Below are positions 18,565 through 27,994 of a stretch of DNA of 64,000 nt, one piece after another. The stretch spans positions 1,116,001-1,180,000 of the forward strand of contig SDAL01000001.1 of NCBI GenBank assembly GCA_004153385.1, given 5' to 3'. Made by a program: the position numbers and the translations under genes. Below the pieces are notes generated by a model. It saw only the letters and a program-made list of their open reading frames with translations. It did not search any database and was not told the DNA's origin. Each line of letters opens with the position of its first letter. The first letter of the stretch is position 1. Origin of the DNA: Paracoccaceae bacterium (GTDB lineage: Bacteria > Pseudomonadota > Alphaproteobacteria > Rhodobacterales > Rhodobacteraceae).

Positions 18565-19188
18565 TTACTGCGGCCCGTCAGCTTTATCTGCGCCACGTTC
18601 GGGATGTGTGCGATCCTTGTTATGATGGCCTTCAAAGCCACGCTTTTGCATTGTTTCTTTCATTGCGTTCACTTCTTCTTGCGTGATCACACCGTCGCCA
18701 TCCGCGTCAACCCGATCAAACATCGCAAGAGGAAGCGATGGTTTCACCGCAAGCTCTGCCGCGCTTAGCATACCGTCGCCATCCGCATCAGACATGGCGA
18801 TACGCGCGGCCACACGCTTTTCAATCCGCGCCTGCGCATCTGCCATTTCGGCGGCGACCAATTCCTCTTCGCTCAGCAGCCCATCGCCATTTGCATCCAA
18901 AGCCGTCACTTTGTCGGCACGGATTTTGGCGATTTCTTCTTTGCTTACCTGACCATCACCATCGGTATCAAATCGGGTAAAATCCCACATTGCACCGTTG
19001 TGATGCTTACCACGGCCGGGTCCGCCTTTGGCGCCGTGATCACCGCGGTGATCACCGCGCTCGGACATGTGGGCATCGCCCGTGTTGGCAGAAGGCGCGG
19101 CTTGCTGTGCCACGACACTACCTGCCGCAGCCAAGCTGGTTCCGGCCAAGAGCATTGCACCAAGGGTGTTTTTGAAAGTGGTATTCAT
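18565..19188 (-). CDS. secreted EF-hand calcium-binding protein
   Basis: A 207-residue protein with a Sec signal peptide (hydrophobic ALLLAGTS-type core, cleavage near VVAQQ). A His/Gly-rich linker follows, then four EF-hand loops: DTDGDGQVSKEE, DANGDGLLSEEE, DADGDGMLSAAE and DADGDGVITQEE, all with acidic residues at positions 1, 3, 5 and 12. It probably binds calcium in the periplasm. AGGAGA lies upstream of the ATG at 19188. The flanks (18300-18564 and 19189-19466) are non-coding as far as I can tell; no enzyme domain is fused. Confidence 0.88.
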   Translation of the reverse strand: MNTTFKNTLGAMLLAGTSLAAAGSVVAQQAAPSANTGDAHMSERGDHRGDHGAKGGPGRGKHHNGAMWDFTRFDTDGDGQVSKEEIAKIRADKVTALDANGDGLLSEEELVAAEMADAQARIEKRVAARIAMSDADGDGMLSAAELAVKPSLPLAMFDRVDADGDGVITQEEVNAMKETMQKRGFEGHHNKDRTHPERGADKADGPQ

Positions 19189-19466
19189 GACTGTTCTCCT
19201 AAACCAAAATCCTACAAACCCACCGGACCCGGGATCCACCCCGTGACACCTGTCTGGCGTTGGGGCATCCTGTCTGCCTGTGGCCTTGGCCGCAGACGCC
19301 TCCGGGCCGATGGCCCTGTTTCGATGAGACCTTTATCGGGCAGCAATCTGAAGGCAGGCTGAAGCGGCTAATTCTGGAAGAGAAAAATATTCAATGCATT
19401 GATAAATATAATACTTTTAATTCAAACCATCTTGAAATCCTTTCGAATCGATATCCGGATTGCCCC

Positions 19467-20159
19467 ATGAACCCTGATCAAAATGCCTCCCCGCGCGATG
19501 CGGCCACCTTGATCGTTCTTCGGGATACGCCCGATGGGCCGCGTGTCCTGATGGGCCGGCGCGATGCATCTGCGGCCTTCATGCCGTCAAAATACGTCTT
19601 CCCCGGTGGTCGCGTAGACGGGCTGGACCGCAGTATTGCGCTCGCGCGGCCGCTGTCGTCGCAAACCCGCGCACAACTCCTCCAAGACGCACCAGATACT
19701 TCCCCCGAAGCGCTTGCCATCTGCGCGGTCAGGGAATTGTGGGAAGAAACCGGACTGATCCTTGGTCAGCCAGGTGCGTGGCCCGATCCGCCCGCTGAAT
19801 GGCGGGCCTTCGCCGATCAGGGATTGGTACCGGCGGCACATATGTTGCGCCTTGTATGTCGCGCAGTCACGCCACGCGAACACAGCAGACGTTTTGATGC
19901 GCGTTTCTTTCTGGCCCCCGCCGAAGCCTTGCACAATGATCCAGACCATCTGTGCCCGCCAGATAAGGAGCTGACCGATCTGCAATGGGTACCGCTGGCA
20001 CAGGCGCGGCGTCTCAACGTGCCCTTTATCACCACGATCGTTCTGGCCGAGGTCTCAAAGATAATTGCAGAAAAAGGGGCTGCCAATCCCGATGGGGTGC
20101 CGTTTTTCGACAATCGCAGCCCACAGCCGGTTTTCACCCGGCTGACCGGCGATCTTTAG
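19467..20159 (+). CDS. NUDIX hydrolase
   Basis: A 230-residue Nudix-fold hydrolase. YVFPGGRVDGLD is the strand before the box, and AVRELWEETGLIL is the core of the Nudix box (RExxEExGL), separated from the glycine by a long insertion as in the CoA/NudL-like COG0494 group. The substrate is unknown. The ATG at 19467 begins the conserved domain directly; the frame is open further upstream but there is no similarity. No strong Shine-Dalgarno is seen. It converges with the EamA transporter gene 13 bases away. Confidence 0.88.
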   Translation: MNPDQNASPRDAATLIVLRDTPDGPRVLMGRRDASAAFMPSKYVFPGGRVDGLDRSIALARPLSSQTRAQLLQDAPDTSPEALAICAVRELWEETGLILGQPGAWPDPPAEWRAFADQGLVPAAHMLRLVCRAVTPREHSRRFDARFFLAPAEALHNDPDHLCPPDKELTDLQWVPLAQARRLNVPFITTIVLAEVSKIIAEKGAANPDGVPFFDNRSPQPVFTRLTGDL

Positions 20160-20171
20160 GCGGCGGTGGGC

Positions 20172-21077
20172 TTATCCGCCCGCCCCGCGCCCGCTTGCGA
20201 CAATCACCAGAAGCGACGCAAGAACGAGGCCGATTCCCAGCCCCTCCCGCCTTGTAAGGCGCTCGTGAAAAAACAGAACCGACGCGAAGAGGGTAAAAAC
20301 CATTTCGACCTGCCCGACGGCGCGCACATAGGCGGCGTTTTGCAATGCAAAGGCACAAAACCAACCCGCCGACCCGACCACGCCCAAGACACCAACCCAG
20401 ATCGTACGCCGCCACGCCCTGCACACACGTGACAACTCACCCGGTTCGCGCGCGCGCAGATAGAGGCTCATCCCCAAGGTCTGCACGGTGGTCGTGGCCG
20501 CAAGCGTTACGATAGCACGATCAAAAAACGCAAGCGGCTGTAATTCAAGCGTGGCCCCGCGATAACAAATCGCCGAAAGCCCGAATAATCCGCCCGCCAC
20601 GATGCCAAGCCACGCCGCGTGCGACATAATCGCCCCGCCCTGCGGCGGACGCGACAGAAAAATCACGCCAACCACGCCAAGAGCAATCCCGATCCAACCC
20701 AAGGGGGCGACTGTCTCGCCCAGGATCAACATCGAAAACAGTGCGACCTGAACGGTTTCGGTTTTGGTAAATGCTATGCCCACGGCAAAATTACGCAATT
20801 TGAACAATCGCACCAGAAGCAACGTGGCCGCCGCCTGCGCAGCCCCGCCAATGCACACAAAGCCCCAAAACACCGGACCAAGCGGCGGCAAGCCTGACAG
20901 ACGTTGCGTGAATACGGCCGTCCAAAGAACTGCGGCCACAGCCAGCGGCGCGCCGAATAAAAACCGCGAAAACGTAGCGCCTCCCGCGGACAATCCCGAT
21001 CCGGACAACAGCTTTTGCAACACGAAGCGGGCCGTTTGCACAAGCCCCGCGCCCAAAGTGATCCATACCCAAACCAT
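20172..21077 (-). CDS. EamA (DMT) family transporter
   Basis: A 301-residue inner-membrane protein with ten hydrophobic segments arranged as two EamA repeats of five. The second repeat begins near residue 150 and ends with GQVEMVFTLFASVLFFHERLTRRE, the typical helix-9/10 signature. The substrate is unknown; family members export amino acids or metabolites. It starts two bases after the stop of the lipocalin-like gene, so the two form an operon. Confidence 0.88.
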   Translation of the reverse strand: MVWVWITLGAGLVQTARFVLQKLLSGSGLSAGGATFSRFLFGAPLAVAAVLWTAVFTQRLSGLPPLGPVFWGFVCIGGAAQAAATLLLVRLFKLRNFAVGIAFTKTETVQVALFSMLILGETVAPLGWIGIALGVVGVIFLSRPPQGGAIMSHAAWLGIVAGGLFGLSAICYRGATLELQPLAFFDRAIVTLAATTTVQTLGMSLYLRAREPGELSRVCRAWRRTIWVGVLGVVGSAGWFCAFALQNAAYVRAVGQVEMVFTLFASVLFFHERLTRREGLGIGLVLASLLVIVASGRGAGG

Positions 21078-21079
21078 TG

Positions 21080-21616
21080 TCAGGGCTTCAGACTGTCAGA
21101 AGGGTAGCCATTGAACGCCATCACCTCTCTGGCTGCAGCAAGCAGATCCTGGCGCGATGCGGCCTGCGGTCTGGCGATGATCTGGCCAAACTGGCCAGAG
21201 GGCGTGCCCAAGGCCGCAACGCGATAATCCTGATCCACCCACAGCACCCAGACGGGGGCCTGACCATAGGCCGACGACGTGGTGATCCGCCCGCCGGGGC
21301 CAGTGACGGTGGCCGTGCCCTGAAGAGCCGTGGCCGCCGTGCCATTGCTGCAATCCTGCCCCGAAAGCCGGTATTCCAGCGGTGTCGTTTGTGTCCAGTA
21401 TTGCTGCGCGCCCGAACATCCTTGGGTGTTGGAGGCGATCACCTGCCACTGCCCCGCAAAAGCTGCCGGATCAAACAGTGCTGCCGACGAAATCGGGGCG
21501 CCGTCTTGGCGCAGGTTTTTAACGGGTGTGGGGCCGTCGGGGCCGGTACAACTTGCCAATGCAAGAACGGCTGCGCACAACGTCACACCTGACAAGGGAA
21601 ATGGAATGTTCGTCAC
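21080..21616 (-). CDS. lipocalin-like lipoprotein
   Basis: A 178-residue predicted lipoprotein with lipobox LASC near residue 23. The body carries FAGQWQVIASN, the G-x-W motif that opens lipocalin folds, then beta-rich segments ending in WVLWVDQDYRVAALGTPSG, as in Blc-like bacterial lipocalins. It is likely anchored in the outer or inner membrane and may bind a small lipophile. A GTG at 21616 gives a normal signal peptide length; an ATG 26 codons earlier exists but adds a non-signal-like tail. No good ribosome site decides between them. Confidence 0.75.
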   Translation of the reverse strand: MTNIPFPLSGVTLCAAVLALASCTGPDGPTPVKNLRQDGAPISSAALFDPAAFAGQWQVIASNTQGCSGAQQYWTQTTPLEYRLSGQDCSNGTAATALQGTATVTGPGGRITTSSAYGQAPVWVLWVDQDYRVAALGTPSGQFGQIIARPQAASRQDLLAAAREVMAFNGYPSDSLKP

Positions 21617-21648
21617 GGGATCGTGTCTTTCGGTTAACCGGCACGAAT

Positions 21649-21685
21649 GTGTCCGGGCATGCGCTATAGGCACATGCCCGGACAC
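21649..21685. terminator. hairpin downstream of aldo/keto reductase gene
   Basis: A perfect 13-bp stem (GTGTCCGGGCATG with CATGCCCGGACAC) surrounds an 11-base loop. It lies 26 bases past the reductase stop and upstream of the lipocalin-like gene start. There is no T-run on the minus strand, so it may be rho-assisted or mRNA-stabilising. Confidence 0.6.
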
Positions 21686-21710
21686 CAGTATCAAGCAGTA
21701 TCAAGATGCA

Positions 21711-22754
21711 TCAATAAGGCATCGGGTTGGCGCGATGGGCCGCGTCCAGAGCCTTGAGAACCTCTTCGGACAGGGTCACGCCGCTGGCCGCGATCGCAGG
21801 GGTGATCTGCTCCACAGAGCGACCGCCGATGATCGGCAGGCACGGGAACGGACGCTGCAATGTCCATGCAATTGCCATTGTCACAGGATCCAGCCCGTGC
21901 TCGCGCGCAATCGCGGTGTAGACATCGGCAATTTCGAACGCCCGAGGGTTCGCACGTCCGCCAAGGGTGCCATTCGCCTCAAGACGCGAATCCTCCGGCA
22001 CGGCGCCGCCGCTGTATTTGCCCGACAAAATCCCTGCCGCCAGCGGGGAATAGGCCAGCAGTGTCACATCTTCATGATAACCGAGTTCGGCCAGATCGGT
22101 ATCATAAAGCCGGCACATCAGCGAATACTCGTTCTGGATCGAGGCCACGCGCGGTCCGTGACCTGCTTGGGCCAGCTCCAGCCATTGCGCTGTGCCCCAT
22201 GCACTTTCGTTCGACAGGCCGAAATGGCCCAGTTTGCCTTCGGATTGCAGCGTGGCCAACGTTTCAAGGCAGGCGATCATATTGTCGCGCACCTCGGTCC
22301 GGTCAGGCTGTTTTTGGGGCGAAAATGCCCAGTTTTGCCGGAAATGGTAACTGCCGCGATTGGGCCAGTGGAATTGATAAAGATCGATATGATCCGTCTG
22401 CAGGCGGCGCAGGCTGGCTTCCACGCATCGGGTGATGGCATCTGGGGTGATCGCCTCGCCGTCGCGGATCATGCCGCCTGCGCCTGCGAGTTTTGTGGCC
22501 AGCACAACCTCTTTGCGCCTTCCCGATTTGGCAAACCAGTTGCCCACGATTTCTTCGGTCAGGCCCGCTGTCTCTGCCTTGACCGGATTGACCGGATACA
22601 TCTCGGCAGTATCAAGGAAATTAACCCCTTGATCGAGCGCGAAATCGATCTGGGCGTGACCGTTTTCCTGCGTATCCTGAGAGCCCCACGTCATGGTTCC
22701 CAAACAAATTTCCGACACTTCCAGACCCGTCCGGCCCAGTTCAACCATACGCAT
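21711..22754 (-). CDS. aldo/keto reductase (Tas-like)
   Basis: A 347-residue NADP(H)-dependent oxidoreductase of the AKR superfamily. Visible are LGTMTWG, the catalytic Asp/Tyr region FLDTAEMYP, Lys in LATKL and His in YQFHWPN. The late PIIGGRSVEQI loop for coenzyme binding is also present. It is close to E. coli Tas in layout. The physiological substrate is unknown. It stands alone between hairpins on both sides. Confidence 0.92.
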   Translation of the reverse strand: MRMVELGRTGLEVSEICLGTMTWGSQDTQENGHAQIDFALDQGVNFLDTAEMYPVNPVKAETAGLTEEIVGNWFAKSGRRKEVVLATKLAGAGGMIRDGEAITPDAITRCVEASLRRLQTDHIDLYQFHWPNRGSYHFRQNWAFSPQKQPDRTEVRDNMIACLETLATLQSEGKLGHFGLSNESAWGTAQWLELAQAGHGPRVASIQNEYSLMCRLYDTDLAELGYHEDVTLLAYSPLAAGILSGKYSGGAVPEDSRLEANGTLGGRANPRAFEIADVYTAIAREHGLDPVTMAIAWTLQRPFPCLPIIGGRSVEQITPAIAASGVTLSEEVLKALDAAHRANPMPY

Positions 22755-22816
22755 TCTGCCATCTCCTGTTTGCAGTCATGCCCAAGGCTTGGGCAGTTGG
22801 CGCGAAATCTGCCACA

Positions 22817-22850
22817 GCCCCGCCCCGAGGGAAAGACCTCGGAACGGGGC
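22817..22850. terminator. hairpin between msrB and aldo/keto reductase genes
   Basis: GCCCCG-CC-CCGAGG pairs with CCTCGG-AA-CGGGGC, giving two 6-bp helices around a 2x2 internal loop. The T-run on the minus strand precedes the hairpin rather than following it, so terminator efficiency is uncertain. Confidence 0.5.
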
Positions 22851-22904
22851 ATGGGGTAAAAAACGCTTTCAGATTTGCGTAAATTTTACGCGATTATCAA
22901 GATG

Positions 22905-23357
22905 TTATCCCACCTGATCTTTGAATTCACCGTAACCTTCGGCATCCATTTCCTCAAGCGGCACAAAGCGCAGCGATGCGGAGTTGATGCAATAGCGCAA
23001 GCCCCCCTGATCGCGTGGCCCATCGGGAAACACATGGCCCAGATGGCTGTCACCATGCGCCGATCTGACCTCGACACGGGTCATGCCATGGCTGGTGTCT
23101 TTCAACTCCTGCACGTGATCGTTCACCAAAGGGCGGGTAAAAGACGGCCAGCCGCAGCCTGAATCGTATTTCGCGCCAGAGGCGAACAACGGCTCGCCAG
23201 ACACGACATCCACATAGATGCCAGCGCGTTTCTCGCTCAGGTATTCGCCACTTCCGGGCGCTTCGGTCCCCGATTGCTGCGTGACGCGGTACTGTTCATG
23301 CGTCAGTTGCGCCAGCGCTTCGGGACTTTTGGTATAGGATTTGGATTGCGTGGTCAT
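22905..23357 (-). CDS. msrB: peptide-methionine (R)-S-oxide reductase
   Basis: A 150-residue MsrB that repairs methionine-R-sulfoxide. Cys123 in [11 protein letters not shown] is the catalytic residue. Cys68 in SGCGWPSF is in the usual resolving position, and [10 protein letters not shown] is the substrate pocket. The two CxxC pairs that hold structural zinc in many MsrB proteins are absent ([11 protein letters not shown] and [10 protein letters not shown]), so this is the zinc-free form. There is no signal peptide, hence cytoplasmic. Single-gene unit. Confidence 0.95.
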   Translation of the reverse strand: MTTQSKSYTKSPEALAQLTHEQYRVTQQSGTEAPGSGEYLSEKRAGIYVDVVSGEPLFASGAKYDSGCGWPSFTRPLVNDHVQELKDTSHGMTRVEVRSAHGDSHLGHVFPDGPRDQGGLRYCINSASLRFVPLEEMDAEGYGEFKDQVG

Positions 23358-23593
23358 CTGGGGCCTCCGTTTTGCTATTTGATAGATAAGTGTTTTGGCG
23401 TAGTTTCAAAGGGCACGGGGTCAATCTTCCCGCCCGCAGCCCGCGCACCCCGCCTGATCGCAACCGCATGGATTACGTAACGTCATAAACGGATCGGTTT
23501 GGGCCATGGCCCCGCGCCCCCTAAATCCAGGGCAGGCACCCCGGCTTGTCTTGGTCCTCTCGCCCCTCGCATCTCTTGATTAAAGGACTGCCT

Positions 23594-24955
23594 TTGTCTG
23601 ATCCCACACAAACGCCCCCACCTGCGCGCGCGACCGCGCAAACCGACGGCGCCCAAAACGAAGGCGCGCGCTATGCCCACGAGCTGTCGCGCCACTTGCG
23701 CTGGCTTGACAGTTTCACCGGTGCAGCTTTGGGCGTTCTGGCGGCCGCCTCGGGGATCTACACCTATCTGGGTGTGCGCTCGCTTCTGGATGACACCGGC
23801 GCATGGACCACCTTCGCGGCCCTAAGCTATGCGCTGGCGGTCTCGGTCGGGATTTTCGTATTCTGGTCGTATATGATGCGGCTATTGCCTGCGATGCGCT
23901 CTGCCGCCTCGCGGCTGGGGTTGTTGTTGTCCATGGCGCTGGGATCGGTTGCGATCATCGCAATGTCCAGCTGGCTGAATGCCGCAGCGCTTGCGGGTGC
24001 GGCTGCCGTTGAACAGCATCTGGCCCACACCGTGCAAAGCTACCAGTCCTCGCTCGAGCGTGCGCATGCCAATGCGATTGCCGGTCAGGCGCTTGCGCGC
24101 GATGTCGCACGTGTACGCGATACGTTCGAAGGGCTGTCGGAGCAGGAAGCCACCGGCGATCTGTCGGGACTGGCCGGACGCGGTGCGGTGTTTCGGGTCC
24201 TGACCCAGAAGGCCGCGGAACTGCGCGGGCTGGAGGCCCAGATTAACGGTCAGGATCAGGCGGTAGCCGAGGCGTTTGCCTCCGGCAATGCCATCCTCAG
24301 CCGGATGCGGGCGCTGTCTGTGGAACCCGGCGCGGTAGAACCACGCTCGGTGCGTTTTTCCGAAGAGGCCGTGCGATTGTCCGCCCTGATTGCGGAATTG
24401 CGTCAGTTGAATGTTGCACCCTTGGTTATGCGCGCGGCCGCCGATTTGCGCGACAGCGTCATCCTGCCCGATCTTGATGCCACAACCGAGCTGGGGCGCA
24501 GCAATCAGGAAAACACCATTACATCCGTGCTGGGGCTGCTGGGGGATCGTGCCAGTACGCTCGAGACCGCCGCGACAGAGGTGCAGGGGCTGCCGCAACC
24601 CGCGGAGATCGAATACACCGCCCTGTCGGCGGCAGATGCCGTCATCCGGTATGCCGGAAATTTCGTGCCGTCATGGGCAGGCGCGATTGCCATTGATCTT
24701 TTACCGGCGGTTTTGGTGTTTATCCTGATGGTCACGCAGGCAGCCATCCGTCAGGGTCAGGGGTCGCATGCACCGGAAGAACATATGACAGTCGCCGAAT
24801 TGCGCGCAGCCCTGGCCGCCGCGCGTGATCTGGACATCGGGGCACGTGCCCCCGATCTTCCTGCGCACACAGCCCCGCCCGACGTCCTTCACGACGCCCA
24901 CGCCCGAAAACAAGCGCCGCCTGCCGCAGCTTCGACCATCCGGCCCGTTGAATGA
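23594..24955 (+). CDS. multi-pass membrane protein with periplasmic-type coiled coil, unknown function
   Basis: I do not recognise a named family. TTG at 23594 is favoured because AAGGA lies six bases upstream (453 residues); an ATG 16 codons earlier lacks a site. Three hydrophobic helices occupy about residues 38-140. A long Ala/Glu/Arg/Gln-rich helical region (about 140-355) with coiled-coil character follows. A fourth membrane helix (AIAIDLLPAVLVFILMV) and a Pro/Ala-rich tail end the protein. The stop overlaps the start of the next gene (ATGA), so it is translationally coupled to a ClpP-fold protein and likely acts with it in the envelope. Confidence 0.7.
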   Translation: MSDPTQTPPPARATAQTDGAQNEGARYAHELSRHLRWLDSFTGAALGVLAAASGIYTYLGVRSLLDDTGAWTTFAALSYALAVSVGIFVFWSYMMRLLPAMRSAASRLGLLLSMALGSVAIIAMSSWLNAAALAGAAAVEQHLAHTVQSYQSSLERAHANAIAGQALARDVARVRDTFEGLSEQEATGDLSGLAGRGAVFRVLTQKAAELRGLEAQINGQDQAVAEAFASGNAILSRMRALSVEPGAVEPRSVRFSEEAVRLSALIAELRQLNVAPLVMRAAADLRDSVILPDLDATTELGRSNQENTITSVLGLLGDRASTLETAATEVQGLPQPAEIEYTALSAADAVIRYAGNFVPSWAGAIAIDLLPAVLVFILMVTQAAIRQGQGSHAPEEHMTVAELRAALAAARDLDIGARAPDLPAHTAPPDVLHDAHARKQAPPAAASTIRPVE

Positions 24956-25713
24956 GCCGGATAGAAGAGATGAGCGACACATCAAGTGCCCGCCCGATCC
25001 GGCGTGCCATCGTGGCGTTGATCGGGGTTCAGGTGGCCATCGGCGCGGCGCTGATGGTGATTGATCTGGGGCACAACTGGCCCGGCTCCGATCCGTTGAC
25101 AGCACCCGGTGCGCCCGGGCCATCCACCCGCCCCTATTCGCCAGACAAACGCCCCGGCGCCAGTCCAGGCGTGCCGTCCCCCTCGGGCCCGATGCCAGAG
25201 CGGCTGGAGATCACAGGGGACGGGGCAGAAATCACGCTGACAGGCCAGATCGCGCCGGGCGATGCCGCCCGCATCGCGGAGGATCTGACCCGGCGCGCCG
25301 ACACCGGCACGCCCGTGACGCGGGTAAGGCTGGATTCTACTGGCGGCTCTGTGTCCGATGCGCTGGAACTGGGGCGCAGTTTCAGGGCCTCCGGCATCGC
25401 GACCGGCGTTCAGGCCGGCGCGATCTGTCTGTCCGCCTGCCCCTATCTTTTTGCGGGCGGCACTTCGCGTCAGGCAGATGCCAAAGCCAGCATTGGCGTG
25501 CACCAGCATTACTTCGGCAAAAGTGCGATCCTGCCCGCATTCATGGCGGTGGAGGATGTCCAGCGCGGGCAGTCGGAAGTCATGGCCTATCTGATAGAAA
25601 TGGATGTCGATCCGGCGATCATGGGCCCTGCGATGCGCACAGCGCCAGACCAGATCTATCTGCTTTCAGCGCAGGAATTGACCGATTTTCGTTTGATCAC
25701 GCCGGAAAGCTAA
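24952..25713 (+). CDS. ClpP-fold periplasmic protein (COG3904-like)
   Basis: A 253-residue protein with one N-terminal membrane segment (about 19-38), a Pro/Ser/Gly-rich linker (45-80), then a crotonase/ClpP-like domain. RVRLDSTGGSVSDALELG is the glycine-rich oxyanion strand, Ser161 in CLSACPYLFAGG sits at the nucleophile position, and His184/His186 in SIGVHQHYFG is a candidate general base. It could be a serine protease acting outside the cytoplasmic membrane or an inactive relative; two cysteines flanking Ser161 could form a disulfide. It is coupled by ATGA to the upstream coiled-coil membrane protein. An in-frame ATG six codons later is an alternative start. Confidence 0.75.
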   Translation: MSRIEEMSDTSSARPIRRAIVALIGVQVAIGAALMVIDLGHNWPGSDPLTAPGAPGPSTRPYSPDKRPGASPGVPSPSGPMPERLEITGDGAEITLTGQIAPGDAARIAEDLTRRADTGTPVTRVRLDSTGGSVSDALELGRSFRASGIATGVQAGAICLSACPYLFAGGTSRQADAKASIGVHQHYFGKSAILPAFMAVEDVQRGQSEVMAYLIEMDVDPAIMGPAMRTAPDQIYLLSAQELTDFRLITPES

Positions 25714-25863
25714 CCTTTTCCGCAAAGTCCGATCGTCCCTGAACGCTGATCCCGAAAGCCCCCGCGCATTTTCATGACACGGGGGGCGGGTTTAGGCTCG
25801 GCCGGCTTTGGTCCGGAGTTGAACGGAGCGTGCCGCCCTTACCGCATTTTGCGGCAAGGTGTC

Positions 25864-26865
25864 TCAGGGCTTTCCGGCAGCGATCACGCCCCTGATCCAT
25901 TCCAGCTTTTCACCAACCTTCGGGCTTAGGATGAAAGGGTAAAAGCTTGCGTGCCCCATAGTTTCATTCAGCGCATTAAGCGAAACCGACAGTGCGATCC
26001 ACTCCGCCACCAGATCATCGAATGGAACCTGCATCAGATGTTGCAGGATCTGGTTTGGATCTTGTGGAACCGCGCCCAGACGTCCGGTGACACTTACCCC
26101 GTGGCTTTGCGCCGTCTCCAGCCCGTCGAGGATATGCAGAAGGTTTGCCCAGCTTTCGGCGAAATCCTCATAGGGGTGGGCGGTTGCATATTCCGATACA
26201 TAAGACTGCTGCCAGCCCTGCGGCGGTTCGCTTTTATAATGGGCGTCCAGCGCTTTGGCATAATCCAGACGGTCATCGCCGAAAATCGCGCGCGATTGTG
26301 ACAGGCGAGCCTCGTCGGGGCGCACCAGAACCTCCCAGTAGGCATGACCCGTTTCATGGCGCAAATGCCCGATCAGGGTGCGATAGCGCTCGCCCATATC
26401 GGCACGTTCGGCCACACGGTAATCATCATCGGCCTCGGCAATGTTCAATGTGATATCACCATCCGCATGCCCCATGATCACCTGACTGACCTGATCGGAC
26501 CCTTTGAACAGAAAACGCGGACGCGGCGTGCCCTTGTCTCCCGGCTCGCTCAGCGGCAGATCCAGCACAATCAGCATGCGCATCAAGATCCGCTTGGAGG
26601 CTTCGAACTTGGCCCAGCGCTCTGCATTACCTTCCACAGCAAGATCGGGAATCAAGGTAGAATGCGCGCAGGACCGGCACAGACCATTTGCCTGATCTGC
26701 CCGCCAGTTACAGCCGATTTGATCGCGGTTGGCGCAGCTCTCGACATCTCCTGCCGCATCGAAACCCTTGCCCGGCGTAAAAACCAGATCGGTTTGGCAC
26801 GACAGACATTTCTGGTTCGCAAAATAAACCTGTGCAGAGCAGGTCGGACACCGGTATCGGATCAT
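25864..26865 (-). CDS. putative zinc-binding metallopeptidase (COG4307-like)
   Basis: A 333-residue protein with two domains. An N-terminal zinc-ribbon region holds CPTC, CLSC and two further cysteine groups (within residues 1-66). The peptidase-like domain carries HLRHETGHAYW, an HExxH-type zinc motif, and a downstream YEDFAESWANLLH helix with a likely third metal ligand. No signal peptide is seen, so it is cytoplasmic. The substrate is unknown. AAAGGG precedes the ATG. It stands alone between two non-coding gaps. Confidence 0.85.
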   Translation of the reverse strand: MIRYRCPTCSAQVYFANQKCLSCQTDLVFTPGKGFDAAGDVESCANRDQIGCNWRADQANGLCRSCAHSTLIPDLAVEGNAERWAKFEASKRILMRMLIVLDLPLSEPGDKGTPRPRFLFKGSDQVSQVIMGHADGDITLNIAEADDDYRVAERADMGERYRTLIGHLRHETGHAYWEVLVRPDEARLSQSRAIFGDDRLDYAKALDAHYKSEPPQGWQQSYVSEYATAHPYEDFAESWANLLHILDGLETAQSHGVSVTGRLGAVPQDPNQILQHLMQVPFDDLVAEWIALSVSLNALNETMGHASFYPFILSPKVGEKLEWIRGVIAAGKP

Positions 26866-27255
26866 ATTCTAAACCCTTTTCGAACAGGCCGTGCAGAGTG
26901 CGAAATGCATTTTGCGATTTATCAACGGCGTCGGTCGTAACGCTCATCTGTTACGCGCGCATGCAAAAGCAAGAGCAACACAGAGGACTGAAAGATAAGT
27001 ATCTTCATTTATTGAAGGAAATGCTACCGGAGTTCAGAATAGTACAAGATTTCAAGAACCTTTTCCTTCAAAATACTGCTATGATCCCTAGCGCCCGAAT
27101 TCGTTTGTGAAGTATATGGGCCCCTGCTCTGAGACGCGCGTTAATGAATAGTTATTTTTCTCACTACAATATGTCTTATGACACCCACCGACCTTGTCGG
27201 CTATGACATACAGACCACGCAAGATGCTCCGTTGCCACGGAGCAAGGTAAGGTAG
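26866..27255. other. non-coding AT-rich gap upstream of bphO
   Basis: This 390-base divergent region separates the metallopeptidase and bphO. It is AT-rich around 26990-27180, contains a small CTTC-ATTTATT-GAAG hairpin near 27012, and has two copies of TATGACA (27177-27183 and 27202-27208). I see no credible coding frame and no PpsR-type TGT-N12-ACA site. The bphO promoter must lie here. Confidence 0.4.
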
Positions 27256-27984
27256 ATGGTAGCGCGCGATATACTCAACCTTCAGGCCCGAGATGCGGCA
27301 TTGCCCGCGCAGGAAGCCAACCGGACCGCAGCGGCTGCCGCTCGCGGTTTGCGTGGCCTTTTGCGTGATGCATTGCGTCCCGAACATGATCAGGTCGATC
27401 AGGCTTTCTCGGCGTTGGACCTTGGTCGGGACGATCATTACCTTCGTTTCCTGCGCGCCCAGCATACGGGGCTTGCCCGGATCGCGCAGTCTATCGATCC
27501 CGCTCTGCCAGCCCCCCGTTCCGGCCCGGCTCTGCCACAGATGCTGGCTGCATTGGATGCTGATCTGTCTGACATGGGAGATAGCGCACCGCCTGTTTTG
27601 CCGGCCTCGCCAGTTACGCCGCTGCATCCGCTGGCTGTGGATTACGTGATCATCGGATCGCGTCTTGGCACCAAAGTGCTGCGCCAGCGACGCGCGACGG
27701 CGATCATGCACAAAGCCGGTGCAACCAACACGGCAGATCAGGCCATGCGCTATCTTTGCCTGCCCAATGATCCTGCACTGTGGCAGGAGTTTTGTGCCCA
27801 CGCCCAGTCCATTCCCGCCGAAGGGCCGATTGCAGATCTGATTTTGCATCATGCCCGTCGTTGTTTCGGCTTTTTCGCGGCCGCAATACAAGAACAACAA
27901 ACGAGGCTAGCCTATGCGCAGGCGCCACGTGAGTGTTCTACCACGACCTTCGTTCGCTTCAGCCATACTTACCAAGATGATTAA
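27256..27984 (+). CDS. bphO: heme oxygenase (biliverdin-producing, BphO type)
   Basis: A 242-residue helical protein with the heme-oxygenase layout. RPEHDQVDQAF near residues 41-51 holds the probable proximal heme ligand His44. A middle DYVIIGSRLGTKVL segment corresponds to the distal GxRxG helix of BphO proteins. It would open heme to biliverdin, the chromophore of the phytochrome encoded 10 bases downstream. The operon arrangement bphO-bphP is the main support for the specific name. The start has GGTAAGG immediately upstream. Confidence 0.88.
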   Translation: MVARDILNLQARDAALPAQEANRTAAAAARGLRGLLRDALRPEHDQVDQAFSALDLGRDDHYLRFLRAQHTGLARIAQSIDPALPAPRSGPALPQMLAALDADLSDMGDSAPPVLPASPVTPLHPLAVDYVIIGSRLGTKVLRQRRATAIMHKAGATNTADQAMRYLCLPNDPALWQEFCAHAQSIPAEGPIADLILHHARRCFGFFAAAIQEQQTRLAYAQAPRECSTTTFVRFSHTYQDD

Positions 27985-27994
27985 GAGCCAAAGC

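Noticed and set aside
27150-27255. Possible PpsR or FnrL operator upstream of bphO
   Set aside because: The repeated TATGACA does not fit TGT-N12-ACA, and no TTGAT-N4-ATCAA site is present.
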